A stretch of DNA of 64,000 nucleotides from Batrachochytrium dendrobatidis JAM81 (taxonomy: Eukaryota > Chytridiomycota > Chytridiomycetes > Rhizophydiales): assembly GCF_000203795.2 (NCBI RefSeq), contig NW_006281100.1, forward strand, positions 1,447,099-1,511,098. The letters are read 5' to 3'. Made by a program: the position numbers and the translations under genes. Positions 1 through 12,458 of this stretch are shown in pieces (position 1 is the first letter of the stretch; every line of letters begins with the position of its first letter). A model generated the notes under the pieces. The model ran no database searches and was not told where the DNA came from. It worked only from the letters and a program-made list of their open reading frames with translations.

Positions 1-17
1 CTGCTGTAATTATCGGT

Positions 18-165
18 TTACAGCCGTATTCACGTAAAATGGAACATTAAATAAGGGTTCCCAAAATACATAATAAACGGCCAATCTCATGGATTGATAG
101 TTCACACTGAAGACCCACTTTTCTAACTAGTCTGTTGTTCAACTTTCGTTTTTCTTGAATAAAAT
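18..165. repeat. Partial MITE-like element (family copy A)
   Basis: The left end, from about 18 to 45, matches the shared terminal sequence CAGCTGTATTCACGTAAAAT with few changes. It is followed by the family's subterminal motif (an ATTAAATA-GGG-like stretch and the phrase CGGCCAATCTCATG). No matching right end is seen before the small ORF at 212, so the copy is truncated or decayed. It lies 3' of the Furry gene. The rest of the first 210 bases is AT-rich with no recognisable gene. Confidence 0.6.
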
Positions 166-211
166 TTAAACAATTGTTTCAATATTAACAAGATTCATAT
201 GACATTCACAT

Positions 212-442
212 TTAAAATCGTCTTGCTTCAAATCCTTCTAGCACAGACTCTAACCCATTTTCCAATTTACCCACTACACCTGACATACTCATGATTTGAT
301 TACCAAGTAGTTCCATCAGTACAGTCAGATTTCCATTAGAATCACTTTGTCCTGCTAAAATATCGTCAATCGCTTGTCGCGTAGACATGCATTGTGCAAC
401 AATACTATTCAGTTCTTGCATTCGTTCTTGTCTTGTATTCAT
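212..442 (-). CDS. Small ORF 3' of Furry: separate gene or alternative last exon
   Basis: An open frame on the minus strand encodes 76 residues from the ATG at 442-440. It is hydrophilic and probably helical, with heptad-like spacing (LNSIVAQC, LLGNQIMSMSGVV, LENGLESVLEGF) and ends in ARRF. I do not recognise the family. The frame is open further upstream to an intron-like acceptor (GTTACTAG) near 470, only about 40 bp after the Furry stop codon. It could therefore be an alternative 3' exon of Furry, spliced from a weak GTTTGG donor around 530, rather than an independent gene. Furry homologues do not need this tail, so I favour a small hypothetical protein. Confidence 0.35.
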   Translation of the reverse strand: MNTRQERMQELNSIVAQCMSTRQAIDDILAGQSDSNGNLTVLMELLGNQIMSMSGVVGKLENGLESVLEGFEARRF

Positions 443-507
443 AAATCTGTTCAAAAAACCAGGCTTTGTCTAGTAACATCCAAGACAATCGTATGATTAA
501 TAAAAAA

Positions 508-3500
508 TCAATATTTAATCCTATTCCAAACTTGCTCTGCTAAAATTCTCACCTTGTCTTGATACTCGAGTTTATCAGCAATAGATTCAAAAATTTGTGC
601 CGAATCTGGTCCAGCCCATATAGGTGCGTGCTCATTCCCATTAATCAATACGCTTTGCACTTTATCACATATATGCTTCAGGGTTTCTCCAAGTGGTACG
701 GTTGAATTAGCAGTATCTATGGCATTACCAACTAAATCAAGAAAGTCTATCTGCAGCTGCCGTGAAAATTCAAAAGCATCACTGAATACAGCCAGTGCAT
801 CGACAATTGTGTGTGCACGGGTACCATCATTAGATTGAATGTTTGGATACACTTGACTAGAAGTAAAGGATGATGGGTTATGTCGAGTAAACTGGTCGCG
901 ATGCTGTCCACTGTGGGTGATGCTTTGAGGTTGTGATATGTGCGATTGATGCAAACCCATAGGCCGTAATCCTTCAGGTATATACGGTACACTTAGTCCA
1001 GAAAACTCAATCGATAGCTCTGGTTGCCATGTCCTATCTACATTACGCATTACCACTCCCGATGAAAGTGTCTGTTGCTCTTCATTAAAATCAGGCGATT
1101 TCTGGCTTAGCAGGGCAGCCAGCTCTTCAGCATAGGCAGCACTTTCAAATCCAGACCTTTCCTGTGGTCCAATAATTGCTACAACAATTAAAACTCTAGA
1201 CAAAGCTTGATCCGCTAAAGTGGACGCATCAAACTGCTTGGCATTGTAGGCTTGCTCATTCGATATTGAAAAACCACTCTTTTCAATTCTTATCAGCTCA
1301 ACATACTCTACGCCTGGAAGTCGCAAGCAAGCCATAATATCTACTCTGATCCAGTATTCAAATTCTGGCTTATCTACCAAATTGTAAGAGTTGGGACCCA
1401 AATAAAATGAAACAGTCACTTTTGAATTAGGTCGAGCCAGAATACGCTGGGCGGGTGTAATGGTGTTGGATTGACGCGATTTAAAAGCTGGCTTGTCAAG
1501 ATTCAATTGTAAAGTAGGTGTTGTTGAATCATCACGCTGAGTTGATGATGCAGGCGATCCAAGTTCATACATAAAATCAAATTTATCTAAAGGTGCAATG
1601 ATGCTTGCCAATAGTGACGATCTATCAAAATTTCGCTGACTAGGTGTTGATTCAAAGTCGACAAACTCGTCTTGTTGAAAAGCATCCTCGTGTTTAGGTA
1701 AATCCTTTAAACGCATCGTGGTATCCACGTTGACGTTTTTGTCCATTGGAATTTTTTTTAAATGCCCAGCAGGTTCCAAATCCACTTGTAAAACATTATT
1801 AAAAAAATGCTGTAGGTCATCAACCAGCGCTAAAAATCCGGTATCATCTAGCTGATCCACCATTGGATCTAAAGTAGCATTTTGAAGTGAAGATAATGAC
1901 TTGGTGTTTGTTAAATCATCATTGCTCTGTCCAGGATCACAACTAAATGCAGCAAGTGAAGATACGCTGGACTCGTATGTTGGAATTCGAGAATGTAGCT
2001 CAGATGTGACATCGGCCGAGTCATGCGACATAACGGAAAAGCTACCTGAACATGTCATTGCAACACCACTCATATTGTACTTTGCAGTCATGGCAGATTT
2101 GGTTGGATCTTTAACCCGCCATTCATGAAAATATGAGGATACCTTTCCAGAAAAACTGCCACCTTTTCCTTGGCCATTAGCTGACGATATATTTGAAGCC
2201 AGAGAATTTGCTGCTGCATCCTTGGCAATCTTGTATATTGTTTTTCCTCCAAACACCAAAGACAGATTTGTTTCATTCAATGAAACACGGCCAGTAAGAA
2301 TCTTGTCCAACGCCTTTGTGGCCACTAAAGCTAAATCTGTGTCTAACAAATCTAGCAGTGGTTGAATCCACTCTTCTTCAAACCCTACTTGTCCACTTTC
2401 AATTCCAGACTGTGACGATACTTTTTGATGCCCGCGCAGCATATCTGCACCAAGTCGAAATGCTCCTTCAGTGTGCCCATCCGGAAACAGCACCCTCAAA
2501 CAAACCAGCACATGTTCCCGATACACAATCATTGTATTTCTCAACAATGACATGAGAAAATGCAAAACCTTGGTTTCCCATTTAGGGAAAAAAGACTCTC
2601 TGATGACAGACGCAAGTTGGCGCATAAACTCGTCCATACTGCGAAACCTTTTTTTGCTATACATTTCGTGCACGCGGGATAAACCTATATGATTGTTGAT
2701 TTTGCAAATATGTGCAAGATAACTGGCAATTGTACATGACTCTTTTATAGGCAGCTGTGATGGTGTGGATGTGCTATCAATGCTGCTACTCGAGCTAGAT
2801 TGTGGCTGATTGACTGGTTTGATATGGTCGTCTTCTTCACCCGTTGCATTAGCAGAAGCAGCAAAAAGTGCATCTTGGCTACCTTCATGCAACAAACGAG
2901 GCAAATTGGCCAAAACAGAAAACAGTACACGCGACGTTTGAGAGGCATCAATCAGTAACGAAGCCGGTAGCAACATCAGCTTATTAATGATATTCAATGA
3001 TAGCATTTCTGTTTTTGAGGAGCACATGCCTTGTAGAATCAATGGCTGCAAGCCGTAAAATTCGCCTTTCCATCGCGTAGGAAGGTTTGCAAGAAGCAAA
3101 CTAGAAATACGAGCATCAGATAGATCCAACCGTGAAATGATATTTTCAAGAAGATGTGCACCCATTTCAAATTCGCATTCATGCGAAGACTGAATAATAG
3201 CAATACTGGCCCAAAAAAATTGTGGAAAATAAACAAGCCTGTCATCCGACAAGTGTGATACCATCCACTGCAACGTCTCGATCAGTTCAAGAGTGTATCC
3301 TTGTACATCCTCGGAAGAATCCCCCAATGTAACTGAAAGTCTTGCCAACAAGTCGCCCACCATATTTTGAGTAAAGACAGGTCGCAGTGCTCTAAAAACT
3401 TGCAGCGATCGGCATGCAATATGTCGAACAGGACACTCAGTGCCCCAAGACAAAGCTAAAACTCCCCAAGTTTGCCGTAAAGTTGGATGAATGGTATGAA

Positions 3501-6500
3501 ATAAGTCTAAAACCTCCAACACAAGTGCTGATAATTGGTAAACGCTGTCAATAGTGGGTTTGGAAGGTGAAACATCCTCGTATGTCCATAAACGCTTTCC
3601 TTCTTTAAGATTCAGTGCTGTAAGAGTAGCATCAATACTTTCTCGCCGCGTTTCTCTCGGTAGCATAGCCTGAATGATATTCACCAAGAGAGACCGTGCT
3701 TGCTCACAAATCAAAAATAAAAAGTGATCGAGTTGAACAAAAATGGCATGAAGGAGAAGCGGCAAATGAGGTCGCAAGGCAAAATTTCCAACCTCGATAG
3801 CAACCTCGACCAAACAAGTAAATGCAATCTGACCAGGTGAAAAGGGTGGTCGTTCAGGCATAGAGCTTAATGCATCATTTATACTCGCTGTAAAATAGCC
3901 TTGAAGATATGGGCATTGCTGTGAAAGCAAAGCGGATATGTTGTCAGGATTGGTAACCATATTCTTGGGCGTGATTTTTGAAATGATAATTTCGATAAAT
4001 GTACCACATGAAGGTGTACGACAGATACACACGGCAATCTTTTTTGCAATTGCCACAAATCGTGGATTGCGGCGCTCAAGACCAACTAATAGCAAATAGT
4101 CTACAATAGTACCGATATTCTTTTCTTCCCATGCCTGCCGAGACGCTTGGTGGTTTTGATGAGATGTGCCATCTAAATCAACAAGATGCACCCATAGTAA
4201 TTCAATATCCGTGATAAATATATCCCCAAACTTGGTCGTCAAATAAAAAAGATTTCCAAGAACCATGGCAGTGATGGCTTGAGCATGCAATTGATTCTCC
4301 GATTCAGGCACTCTAGAGCCAACTTGGTCACTATTAACATCGTAGTTAAATCTACCGTCTAAATCCATGTTTTGTAGCCAGGGACTAAGCGTTAACAGCA
4401 AATCTCGAATCCGCGGTTGATATAATGATATGTCTGCAAGCAAGTAAATTCTATGTATAAGCTCAGAAAACATCTATAAGATATAACAGTAAAAATTACG
4501 ATAGTTTACAAAGGTTGTTAGATAAAAACCAATCTAGTCTTATGTTATGGCATGTACTTACTTCGTACGTCAGCTCGGGTCGTTCAATTGCAAGTCGCTT
4601 TGAAACCATACCCTGAGCGTATTTGAACACAAGTGGCAAAGAACTAGTAATCGCTGCAGTCTCATACGTTGCCTGAACTTCTCGTAACAAATCATCTTCT
4701 GAAATCATTAAGCCATCCATTATATCTTCATCATGTGCACCACCAAGCTCTAAAGGCTCGTCGTCCATATTAAAAGAATCCATTCTACTAATAAGCATTT
4801 CGCTAGACTGTGATCCACGGTCAAACATATTCCGCACATCAGCCGCTAAAGCAGATCCATCTCCACCTGATCCAAACATGTGCCGATCGACTGACAAAAG
4901 TAGTCTCGCCGCACCTTTTCGTCTTTGTGAACTATCACTACTAATGTTATACAGAGCAAGACATAAAATTTTGGACACGCTGATGGATGCTTTGCGACCT
5001 TGACGACACACCAAATCCACAAAAGCCATAAAATAAGCTAGAGTTAATTTAGATTCATCGTGTGTACCCATATAGTCCGTCTTGGATTTCTTTTGATGAT
5101 TATAGCATTGCTTCAAAAGTTCTTCTATCAATCGCTCGTTGGAAATATTATTCGACAACAAGTGTTCAATTGTTTTTCGAGCAATTGGATGATACTCTAC
5201 ATGTGGTGACCCCAGAATAGCATTGATCCATATGATAAGTCTACTAAGATCAAGTTGAAGGTAGGCGTTATCTTTTGAGGAAATAGGACCGTTACATAGA
5301 CTTGCAATGGATTTCAATGAAGCAGCCTCAAGGGCTTTGCGCTGCTCTTCCAAAGTAGAGGTGACTGTTGCTCGAAGGCTAATATCTTTGACTTGTTCAA
5401 GAACCACTTTCATCATTCGAGCCTCACGATCACGAGTCATGTCGCTGTTCAAGCCAAACCCGCACCAACTCTCAAATAGCAAAACTAATTCCAACCTAAG
5501 AGCAAATGGAATATAGGTTTCAATAGATTCCGTGCCTGATGCAGTCGGTCGAGATGAACCAACAGCCGTCACCAATGAATGGTAGAATTTGCTGATAAAA
5601 CAACAGAAATAGTAGCGAAGCATTTGATGATCCCATTCAAGCTGAATCTCTGAATCCGACAAAAACTGTATAAGAGATCGAATCATGTCAAGTATTGGAG
5701 TCATAATAGTTGGGTCAAGACGGTATACATCATACTCGACAAACTCGGCAATAAGAGATAGCATATGTGTGACTTCCATTCGAACACGTTCAAGTCGTTT
5801 TATCTGAAAAAGTGCTTGGGGTTGCGAGAAATTTGCTTTACTCATTGGTTCAAACTTTCCGCTGATTGATCTGCTACGCATATCTTCAATCACAGTATGT
5901 AATGTTGGCTGAATAGCAACCAATAATCGGCCAAAGCAGTTGGGATGGACTGAGCCAAGAGCAAGTGATGCAATTTGGCGAATAGAAACGTTTTCGCACC
6001 ACAACAATGGCGTAACAAGTTGAATCAGCTCATCAATATTAAACAAAGCGGTTGCATTATTTATGTGATGACGAGTATGAGCATCCCGTTCGCCGGATAT
6101 TGAAGTTCGCGAACCATGCTGAGGAAGAGTTGTGGGGCCAGAGCCATTATTCATACTTGATACACCACTTTTGTTACTATGAAAACTGGCTCGATTTAAA
6201 CTGGATGTGGAAGGTCGACCCTGTACTGTGCTGGTTTTTATAGGAGAGTAACATGTAGCAACAAAAACAAGACAACTCTTCCATTGATTAATCAAAAAAT
6301 CAACACGCAGGCAAGAGTTACTGTCATTCCCAGATCCGGTCGAGTCATTGGTGTTACCAGGCTGACCGTGGTTATTTGGATGAGTGCTGGATCCGTTTAC
6401 TCCAAAATGGAAATTACTGTTATTGTTCATATTTGTGTTGGTGGCAGTATTCAATAAATTAGCTGTACTAGTATTTGATGCGGCGGCACGCTTTTCTATA

Positions 6501-9500
6501 GAAACACGCTCCATGGCCCATTTGTTTACCGATCCTGCCATTCCTTTTGATGAAGTCGGTGTTTGCTGTGGATCAGCCAAAGTACAAATAGTATTGTGCA
6601 TGGCACGAATGCGTAAAAACATGTCAATAATACTACGTTTGACGGCTTTTGGACTTGCATAGTCCATGACCCATTTAAGAAAATCTGGAAAACATTGATT
6701 CCAAAGAATCTTGTCCCGATAGTTTTCAGAAATGGCCAAAGTGGCAAAACAGTCGGGTTTGGCCAAAAGAGACAGCAAATAACGTCTGTTTTGCTGTTGT
6801 ATTTTGGGTGGATCAGGACGTGCTGAGCTTCCGACGAGACTGTCGAAAAAATGTTTCTTCAACAGCTCTTGACCGCAATTTTCCATAATAGTAATGATAC
6901 GCACAGTTTGATGTTTTTGTGCTTCATCCGGAGCATTAGAAACAGACAAATTTCGTTTATGATGAAAAGACTCTGAATCAGGAAAGGCAGGATACACAAA
7001 ATCACTTTCAGATTCTTCTTGGATAGGCTCAGTTTGCTGCACTGCCTTTTTCCTTTGTAGAGTATTGCGCGTATTTCCATGAAGAGTCGTAAGACGTAAA
7101 AGAGTGCTGCTGTCTTCTGCAAGCAATGGGCGATTGCGGTTGAGTGTAGACGAATACTCGAAATTCTTTTGTTCATTTGGATCAGCAGAGCGTTTTGCTT
7201 TCAGCTCCTCAAGCTTAGTATCAATTGTGTTTGCCAGACGAAAGGCCTTGATGGCCATCTCACGGCATGCCGGCCGACCCATTGTCAGAAAAACCAAGCC
7301 ACGACTTTCAATTTCGTCAATTACCCATGAACATTCATACCTGTCAAAGCTTTGCAGCGGCCCATCGGCCTGTTCAATAAAGTTTTCAAACCAAATTTCG
7401 GCAAGACCAACAAAATTGCTGGAAACACAATGCATTACACATTTATATGCATATTCGCTGACGCATAGATCGGCAAAACGGTGTCCAATAATAGACATGC
7501 ATACACTAGTTGAAATTCTCAAAACTGAAGCAGAAATGCTTTCAAGCGAGCTGGATGTGAACCAAAATGTGTGTTGAGTAGACGAAGTCTTAATACGGGC
7601 AATACGGCAAAGTGCTGCAAAAGCTTCACGGCGGACATTATCATCCAAGTGAACTAGTAGTCGTGAAATGACTTCTATCACTTTCAATGGTGTGATCCCT
7701 AATGGGGTATATCTTGGAAGGCATTCCAGTACCGAGCACAGCAAATCCAGGTGTGGTCGAATTTTTACAAACAACTCCGTGATCGTTGGCTTATCTTTTT
7801 CCAGCCCTGCCAAAACAGATACACTTGCCATTGGAGCATACAACGAAACTTGAAGTACATCACTAACATTCACACTAGGACGTCGATGAAATGAATTTGA
7901 TGAGCCGATTGTACCACCTGATGAGCACTCGGGAAACTCAAAACCCATTGAAGGTCGGTCCATGACATATACGTTGCCAAGGGTCTGATCCAAAAAAAGC
8001 AAGGCGCGACCAACCACTGAATTGATCGTCTCGAGCGTTTCTCGAATACTACTGCCCATACGAACCAAAATCTCTTCAGAAAGATACCCATTGATAGTAG
8101 GACAATTCGTGGTGGTTTTACTTATCGGCACAGCATCATCTTCAGATCCAAAAACAATATTGTGCTGGGCATGGTGAGCCAGGTTTTGTAATGAGCTCGA
8201 CGTACCGTTTTTATTCGAATGATGATCTGGGAATCGCGGCGATGGTAAATTGATCTTTCCTTCAACCACCACCATCCCAGATCCAGACTGTACGGCAGAC
8301 ACTGTTCCAGCAGTAATAAGTGATGATCCTTGTGGATCTCCCAAACTGACTTCCACATCGGAGAGAAACAAAATAAATGATCGAAAAGCAATTAATAGCC
8401 GCTCTGGATTTGGAAGTACCTCTGTGTTACGAAATATTCCATAGCTCAAGTCTGCCTCGCTAGAGCCATAGGAAATCTGTGATGTCGCTGAAGATGTTAA
8501 TAGCAGTGAGATGCTGGGTAAATTATTAAGCGAAGACGGCCCCAGTAGCATGTTGATAATCTCATTCCCATACTCGGAATATTTAACAAGCACAAAGTAA
8601 ACAATGCGCACAAAACTAGTTGTGTCGCAATCTGTTGGGACAACTCCGCGCTTATTAGCTGGAAACAAAACGCGAAGAATCTCATCTACTCGGCGTTGTA
8701 CTGTCAAAGCAGGAGACTCGAAACAACGGAATAGATATACCCATATAAGTCGAGTCAAGGACACAAATGCAATCTGCTTTAGTTCTCTTTCTGTATCACC
8801 CTTTTCCTTGAAACGCTTAATAAGCAATTGTACAAAGTCGAACCAGTTTTTGAGAAAAAATTCCCGTTTAGATACACATAATAATGTAGAAATAAGTGGA
8901 AGTGCTGCCTGTAGCGCCATATTAAAAGTGTATAAAAAACTGTCAGTGACATCAATCACTTGTAAATACTAAATCAATAGACCTCACTGGTAAATGTCTT
9001 GATTTGTGCACCATACGAGCTGCCTTTGGGTAGATAGTGTCAACGGTTTTTTGCCATGCTGGAAGATTGACTTCAGCTGAAGCAATCTATATATTTGAAA
9101 CAAAAATTATATAGATAGTTAGATAAAAAATCATAATACCAGTAAGGATTTTGCTACTCACGCTAGCAATAGGATCTAAAAGCTCAACAAACAGATTGGC
9201 ATAGGCGTGCTTCACATGAATATTGTGTGTATCCTGAAATAGATCAGCGCTAGTTTGCAAAAACTCGGCCGTTTCCTCAAGACAGTCCATTGGGTAAATC
9301 TATTTATACACTCCATTAGCATCCCTTGCATAAATACAATAGCAGATTCGACGTATAAAACCCATGAAATTGTATCTACCTTGAGTTTCAAAAATCGCAT
9401 CGACCGAATGATTAGCTCCAGTTTGGTTTCCTTGGTGGGTGCTGCACCACGACCAATTTCGCTGATAAAACGATCACTAACTGTAGCAAATCTGATTCAA

Positions 9501-10181
9501 ATTTCAATGGCAAATACGCCAATCAGCCAGAAACAAGGCTAAATATTTACTAAACAGCAAAAACAAAATACCTAATATTGGATAGTGCACCGATAAGCTC
9601 TGCAAACATGTCTACGTTGGCCTGTCGATTTACAGATTTTACAACAAGATCTCTAAATCACAAAGTTTGAATAGTGATATTATCAGACTGGATTAAAATA
9701 AACAAAACTAGCCTACAAATAGTATACTTACGGATCTGAATTTTTGAGCTGTCCAAATACCATATCTTCAAGCTTTTCACCAAGGTCGTTTGGCAATGTG
9801 TTTTTTCCAAGTTGTGATATAATTGTCGTTAAAACTCGACATAAAACAAAGTTTGCCAAAAGTGACTTTCGTTCCTTTAATATGGTTAGCAAATCCTTGG
9901 ACTTTAGTTGTGGGTACATCATTCGACTATTTGTACAAATAAAGAACAGTCAGAACAAAATATGTCATCGTGTATCTGCAGTATATAAAGTAGTATAACA
10001 CTTACATATGATCAGGAACAGTTGTCATGGATTGATCTCCTTTTGATTTTCTCCACACCATGATACTATCAATAATAAGCTTTGGGCAACATTTTGCAAT
10101 TGAGGCAATTGAATAGAGTAGTCGGTCAAACGCTAGATCTACCCCAGGGTTGAGTGGAGATGATATATCGGTATCACGATC
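508..10181 (-). CDS. Furry/Tao3/Mor2 cell morphogenesis protein, all exons except the first
   Basis: This is the body of a giant ARM/HEAT-like scaffold of the Furry family (Tao3/Pag1 in budding yeast, Mor2 in fission yeast), which works with NDR/LATS-type kinases in the RAM/MOR network for polarised growth. Eight minus-strand exons read in phase: 10181-10006, 9926-9732, 9652-9572, 9491-9380, 9299-9162, 9086-8983, 8939-4562 and 4473-508. Family hallmarks are a LLYSIASIAKCCPKL stretch, PLISTLLCVSKREF at the start of the long exon, and LTYEMFSELI across the last intron. The reading frame is open at its 5' end and lacks the conserved N-terminal block and a start codon. Those lie on the opposite strand at 11899-12429, beyond an inverted repeat. 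With that exon the protein is 3226 residues, normal for Furry (about 2400-3000+). The penultimate intron towards the 5' end (8982-8940) is only 43 nt. Confidence 0.9.
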
Positions 10182-10272
10182 CTGTATGGTTTCAAATTAA
10201 AATTAAACAAACGATTAAGCAGTCGTCTAAAATGAAGATTTCAACCAAACACACAAGTATTTTTAACTACAT

Positions 10273-10924
10273 CCGTATCCATGTAAACCAATACACTAGA
10301 TAAGCATGTCAAAATCCATGATGGACAGTCTCATCAAATCATTGGTTTCAGTTTACTGGACGTTTACTGGACATTGTGTCCTCGAAACTCTTGGTTGACT
10401 GACTTTTCCCCCTTGTGCCCATTTTTGTATTAAAAACTGAGTTTTTGCATCGCAGTTTCAGTCAATCCTACGTTCTTGACACTTGTCCAATCTCCAACTC
10501 TTCAATCACTCAAACATCCAAACTAGACACTACAAGTAAACATTGCATGACCAGTATCCAAACTGCTGCATTCATGATACGTGCAACTTTTGTTCTGTTG
10601 AACTAAAGCGCGGACGTATCTGATATTTTAGAATACAGCAATAATGAGTTTGTAGAGTTTGATTGGCAACATCAAAACAGTCAACCGCAATATTTGGATT
10701 GCGATGGATGCATCTGGTTTCAAAATTGATGATCATAGCGTATGATCATATCAAAAAAGAACAGGTTCAAATCTATAGTTTGTATGCATCATATGATGAA
10801 TGTTTGAAAAACTGAAAATGTCAATGTGTAGTAGGAAAGTAAGGGAATATCTGACAATTGTCCATTCCAAAACAAACGACAATCACTGCGAGTGTTGCAG
10901 TTTACACGAATATGATTGTAAAAT
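10273..10924 (+). repeat. Inverted-repeat arm L: MITE-like element in Furry intron (family copy B)
   Basis: These 652 bp are the reverse complement of 12459-13110. Reading both arms I find two mismatches (10333 and 10687), so identity is about 99.7%. Both ends resemble the TIR of the dispersed family (TACATGGATACGG at one end, TTTACACGAATATGATTGTAA at the other). The element has no credible coding capacity: its longest frame, about 63 codons at 10415-10606, is duplicated exactly in the other arm and has no recognisable domain. It lies inside an intron, starting 92 bp beyond the Furry exon at 10181. Confidence 0.93.
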
Positions 10925-11052
10925 CGACTGGATTAGTTAGCATCGAATATCAAGTATTTGATTTTACAATTTTTGTAAAAGATGCTGTACACAGTTCAAG
11001 TCAAGTCCTGATGAATAAATTCCAACATATATAGTATGTATGCTAGAAATAC

Positions 11053-11455
11053 CTTGTAAAACCCAAGAAATCCTTCATTTTTGAGCGTTTTTGATCCACA
11101 GTCGATGACGCCAGTATATAGTGGTGCTTCCCGGGGTTGAGTTTGCAGACGGACTTTGACTGTATCAAATGGCTGATTAGCACGAATAAAAAACAAATTA
11201 ACACAATAATTCAATTTCACAGTTGGGCGATCGCATAAAACAATGGTGTAAGTGATAGCCATAGTAAACCATAACCAGCAAAATGGTCTTGCATTTGAAT
11301 CATATACAGCGACAGGAAAGTATTTTTGATAAAGATACAAAGTGCAGACAAGTACTTGCCTGACCAACTAAAACTTGTACAACACCACCAATGCTTCCAG
11401 CCAAAAGTTCTGTTGCAGTCTGATACTTATTCTTGACTGAATCCACACTGGCCAT
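11053..11455 (-). CDS. YMC1/YMC2-type mitochondrial carrier, 5' exons (split gene)
   Basis: Two exons, 11455-11360 and 11172-11053, encode the first 72 residues of a mitochondrial carrier (SLC25 family). The start is the ATG at 11455. Exon 1 carries the first transmembrane helix ([17 protein letters not shown]). Exon 2 opens with the first signature, [10 protein letters not shown], and ends in EGFLGFYK. The join Q|PFDTV requires a GC donor (CAG|GCAAGT) with a normal AG acceptor, because the nearest GT would break the frame. The second exon ends in phase 0 before GTATTT. The family needs three repeats; repeats 2 and 3 are on the plus strand at 13179-14063, so this fragment alone cannot make a carrier. 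Confidence 0.9.
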
Positions 11456-11898
11456 GATCTACACAAACTATTAACCGAACAAGTCGGATATTGAATAATT
11501 TTCAGTAAATTACAGTATCTGGCACGTGATTCTTGATTGGCTGGCGAGTGTTTAATACGATAAGCAATGCGGATAGAAAGAGTGAATGAGCAAGTCGTGC
11601 AGATGAACTTGATAGTAAGAGCAGTTCAGACTAAGTCTGGCATAACACTCCAAATACGAATAGATTGGATTCTGACACGATCGGATTGTTGGGCGAGATT
11701 TGGTCAAAAACAATCCATTGCAGTCTGTGTGGTGTGTACTGGACTTTGTAGCACATCAATAATCATTCTGTTTTAAAGTGCAGCAGATTCATATCGAGTT
11801 TAAATGAATGGCATGAACTGGTCGAGTCAAATATTCGACGTGAATTTCCTTAGACTTTCCACCACCATCAACTAAAGCATCCAAACAGCAGATTGTTA
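11456..11898. promoter_or_regulatory. Shared divergent promoter region of carrier and Furry 5' exons
   Basis: This is 443 bp between two divergent start codons: the carrier ATG at 11455 (-) and the Furry ATG at 11899 (+). It contains no other convincing gene; a 69-codon frame at 11567-11776 lacks features. Since it lies inside the inverted segment, in the present orientation it would drive the 5' exon of Furry towards the carrier body, and the carrier 5' exons towards the Furry body. No specific operator is recognised. Confidence 0.55.
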
Positions 11899-12429
11899 AT
11901 GGAAGGCTTCCAATTCCCTCCAAGAGATGAACATGTTCCACAGCAGAAACCCACTCCCATAGCTGAGCCTACTATTCTACAGCGACCTTTGAGGTCATTG
12001 AATAGTCTTAATTCCGGAAACAGTCCGACTTCTGCCAATGAAAATAGTGCTGCTGGTATCATCGATAATGATGTTTCTGCCAGACTCGGTCTATCTTCCG
12101 GATATCCTAATACGTCCATCCAGTCCGGCCCTGTGTCTGGATTCCAAACTACTTCAATACCGCCACGATCTTCTAGTGAAAAACTAAACGTATCCACTGC
12201 CGTCGATATAAACTCGACTTTGCCAGGCCTGTCTGTCATTTCTGCTTCTGCTCTTATAAATACACCCCCAACTGCATCTGCAAGACACTACACGGCTTTG
12301 GATCAGGAACTTTCATCATCGCTGGGTGCTATCAAAAGCAATGCAGTTCCAATTGTGCTGCAAGCCATATTCGCTAAATTCGTTCATGCTGCTGAATCTA
12401 AAGTTGACAGTCTCTTAAGCTATCAGTTG
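11899..12429 (+). CDS. Furry/Tao3/Mor2 N-terminal exon (split gene, inverted)
   Basis: This exon encodes 177 residues from the ATG at 11899; the frame is open slightly upstream but without an earlier ATG. Residues 1 to about 120 are Ser/Pro/Asn-rich and look disordered. The end is the conserved Furry opening block: SSLGAIKSNAVPIVLQAIF, then AKFVHAAESKVDSLLSYQL. The exon closes in phase 0 with a GTATGT donor at 12430. The next Furry exon, starting in phase 0 with DRDTDISSPL, is at 10181 on the minus strand. In the present layout the next acceptor on this strand is the carrier exon at 13179, also phase 0. Confidence 0.85.
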
Positions 12430-12458
12430 GTATGTCGTATCTAGCATCAACCTGTTAT

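Larger units (their letters stand above)
10925..12458. other. Inverted segment between the two repeat arms, carrying 5' exons of two genes
   Basis: This 1534-bp segment holds the first two coding exons of a mitochondrial carrier (minus strand) and the first exon of Furry (plus strand), transcribed divergently from a shared 443-bp intergenic region. The downstream exons of each gene lie outside the segment on the opposite strand: carrier exons at 13179-14063 (+), Furry exons at 10181-508 (-). Turning only this segment around, using the flanking 652-bp inverted repeats as hinges, puts both genes back together in order, strand and splice phase. See the findings for the alternatives (true inversion versus mis-assembly). 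Confidence 0.88.

Noticed and set aside
10415..10606. 63-codon ORF inside the left repeat arm, repeated exactly at 12777-12968
   Set aside because: It is part of the non-coding repeat; the identity only reflects arm identity. No domain, and diverged copies of the element do not keep it open.
11567..11776. 69-codon ORF between the divergent carrier and Furry starts
   Set aside because: Lies in the intergenic promoter region, uses no recognisable motif and has no splice-compatible continuation.
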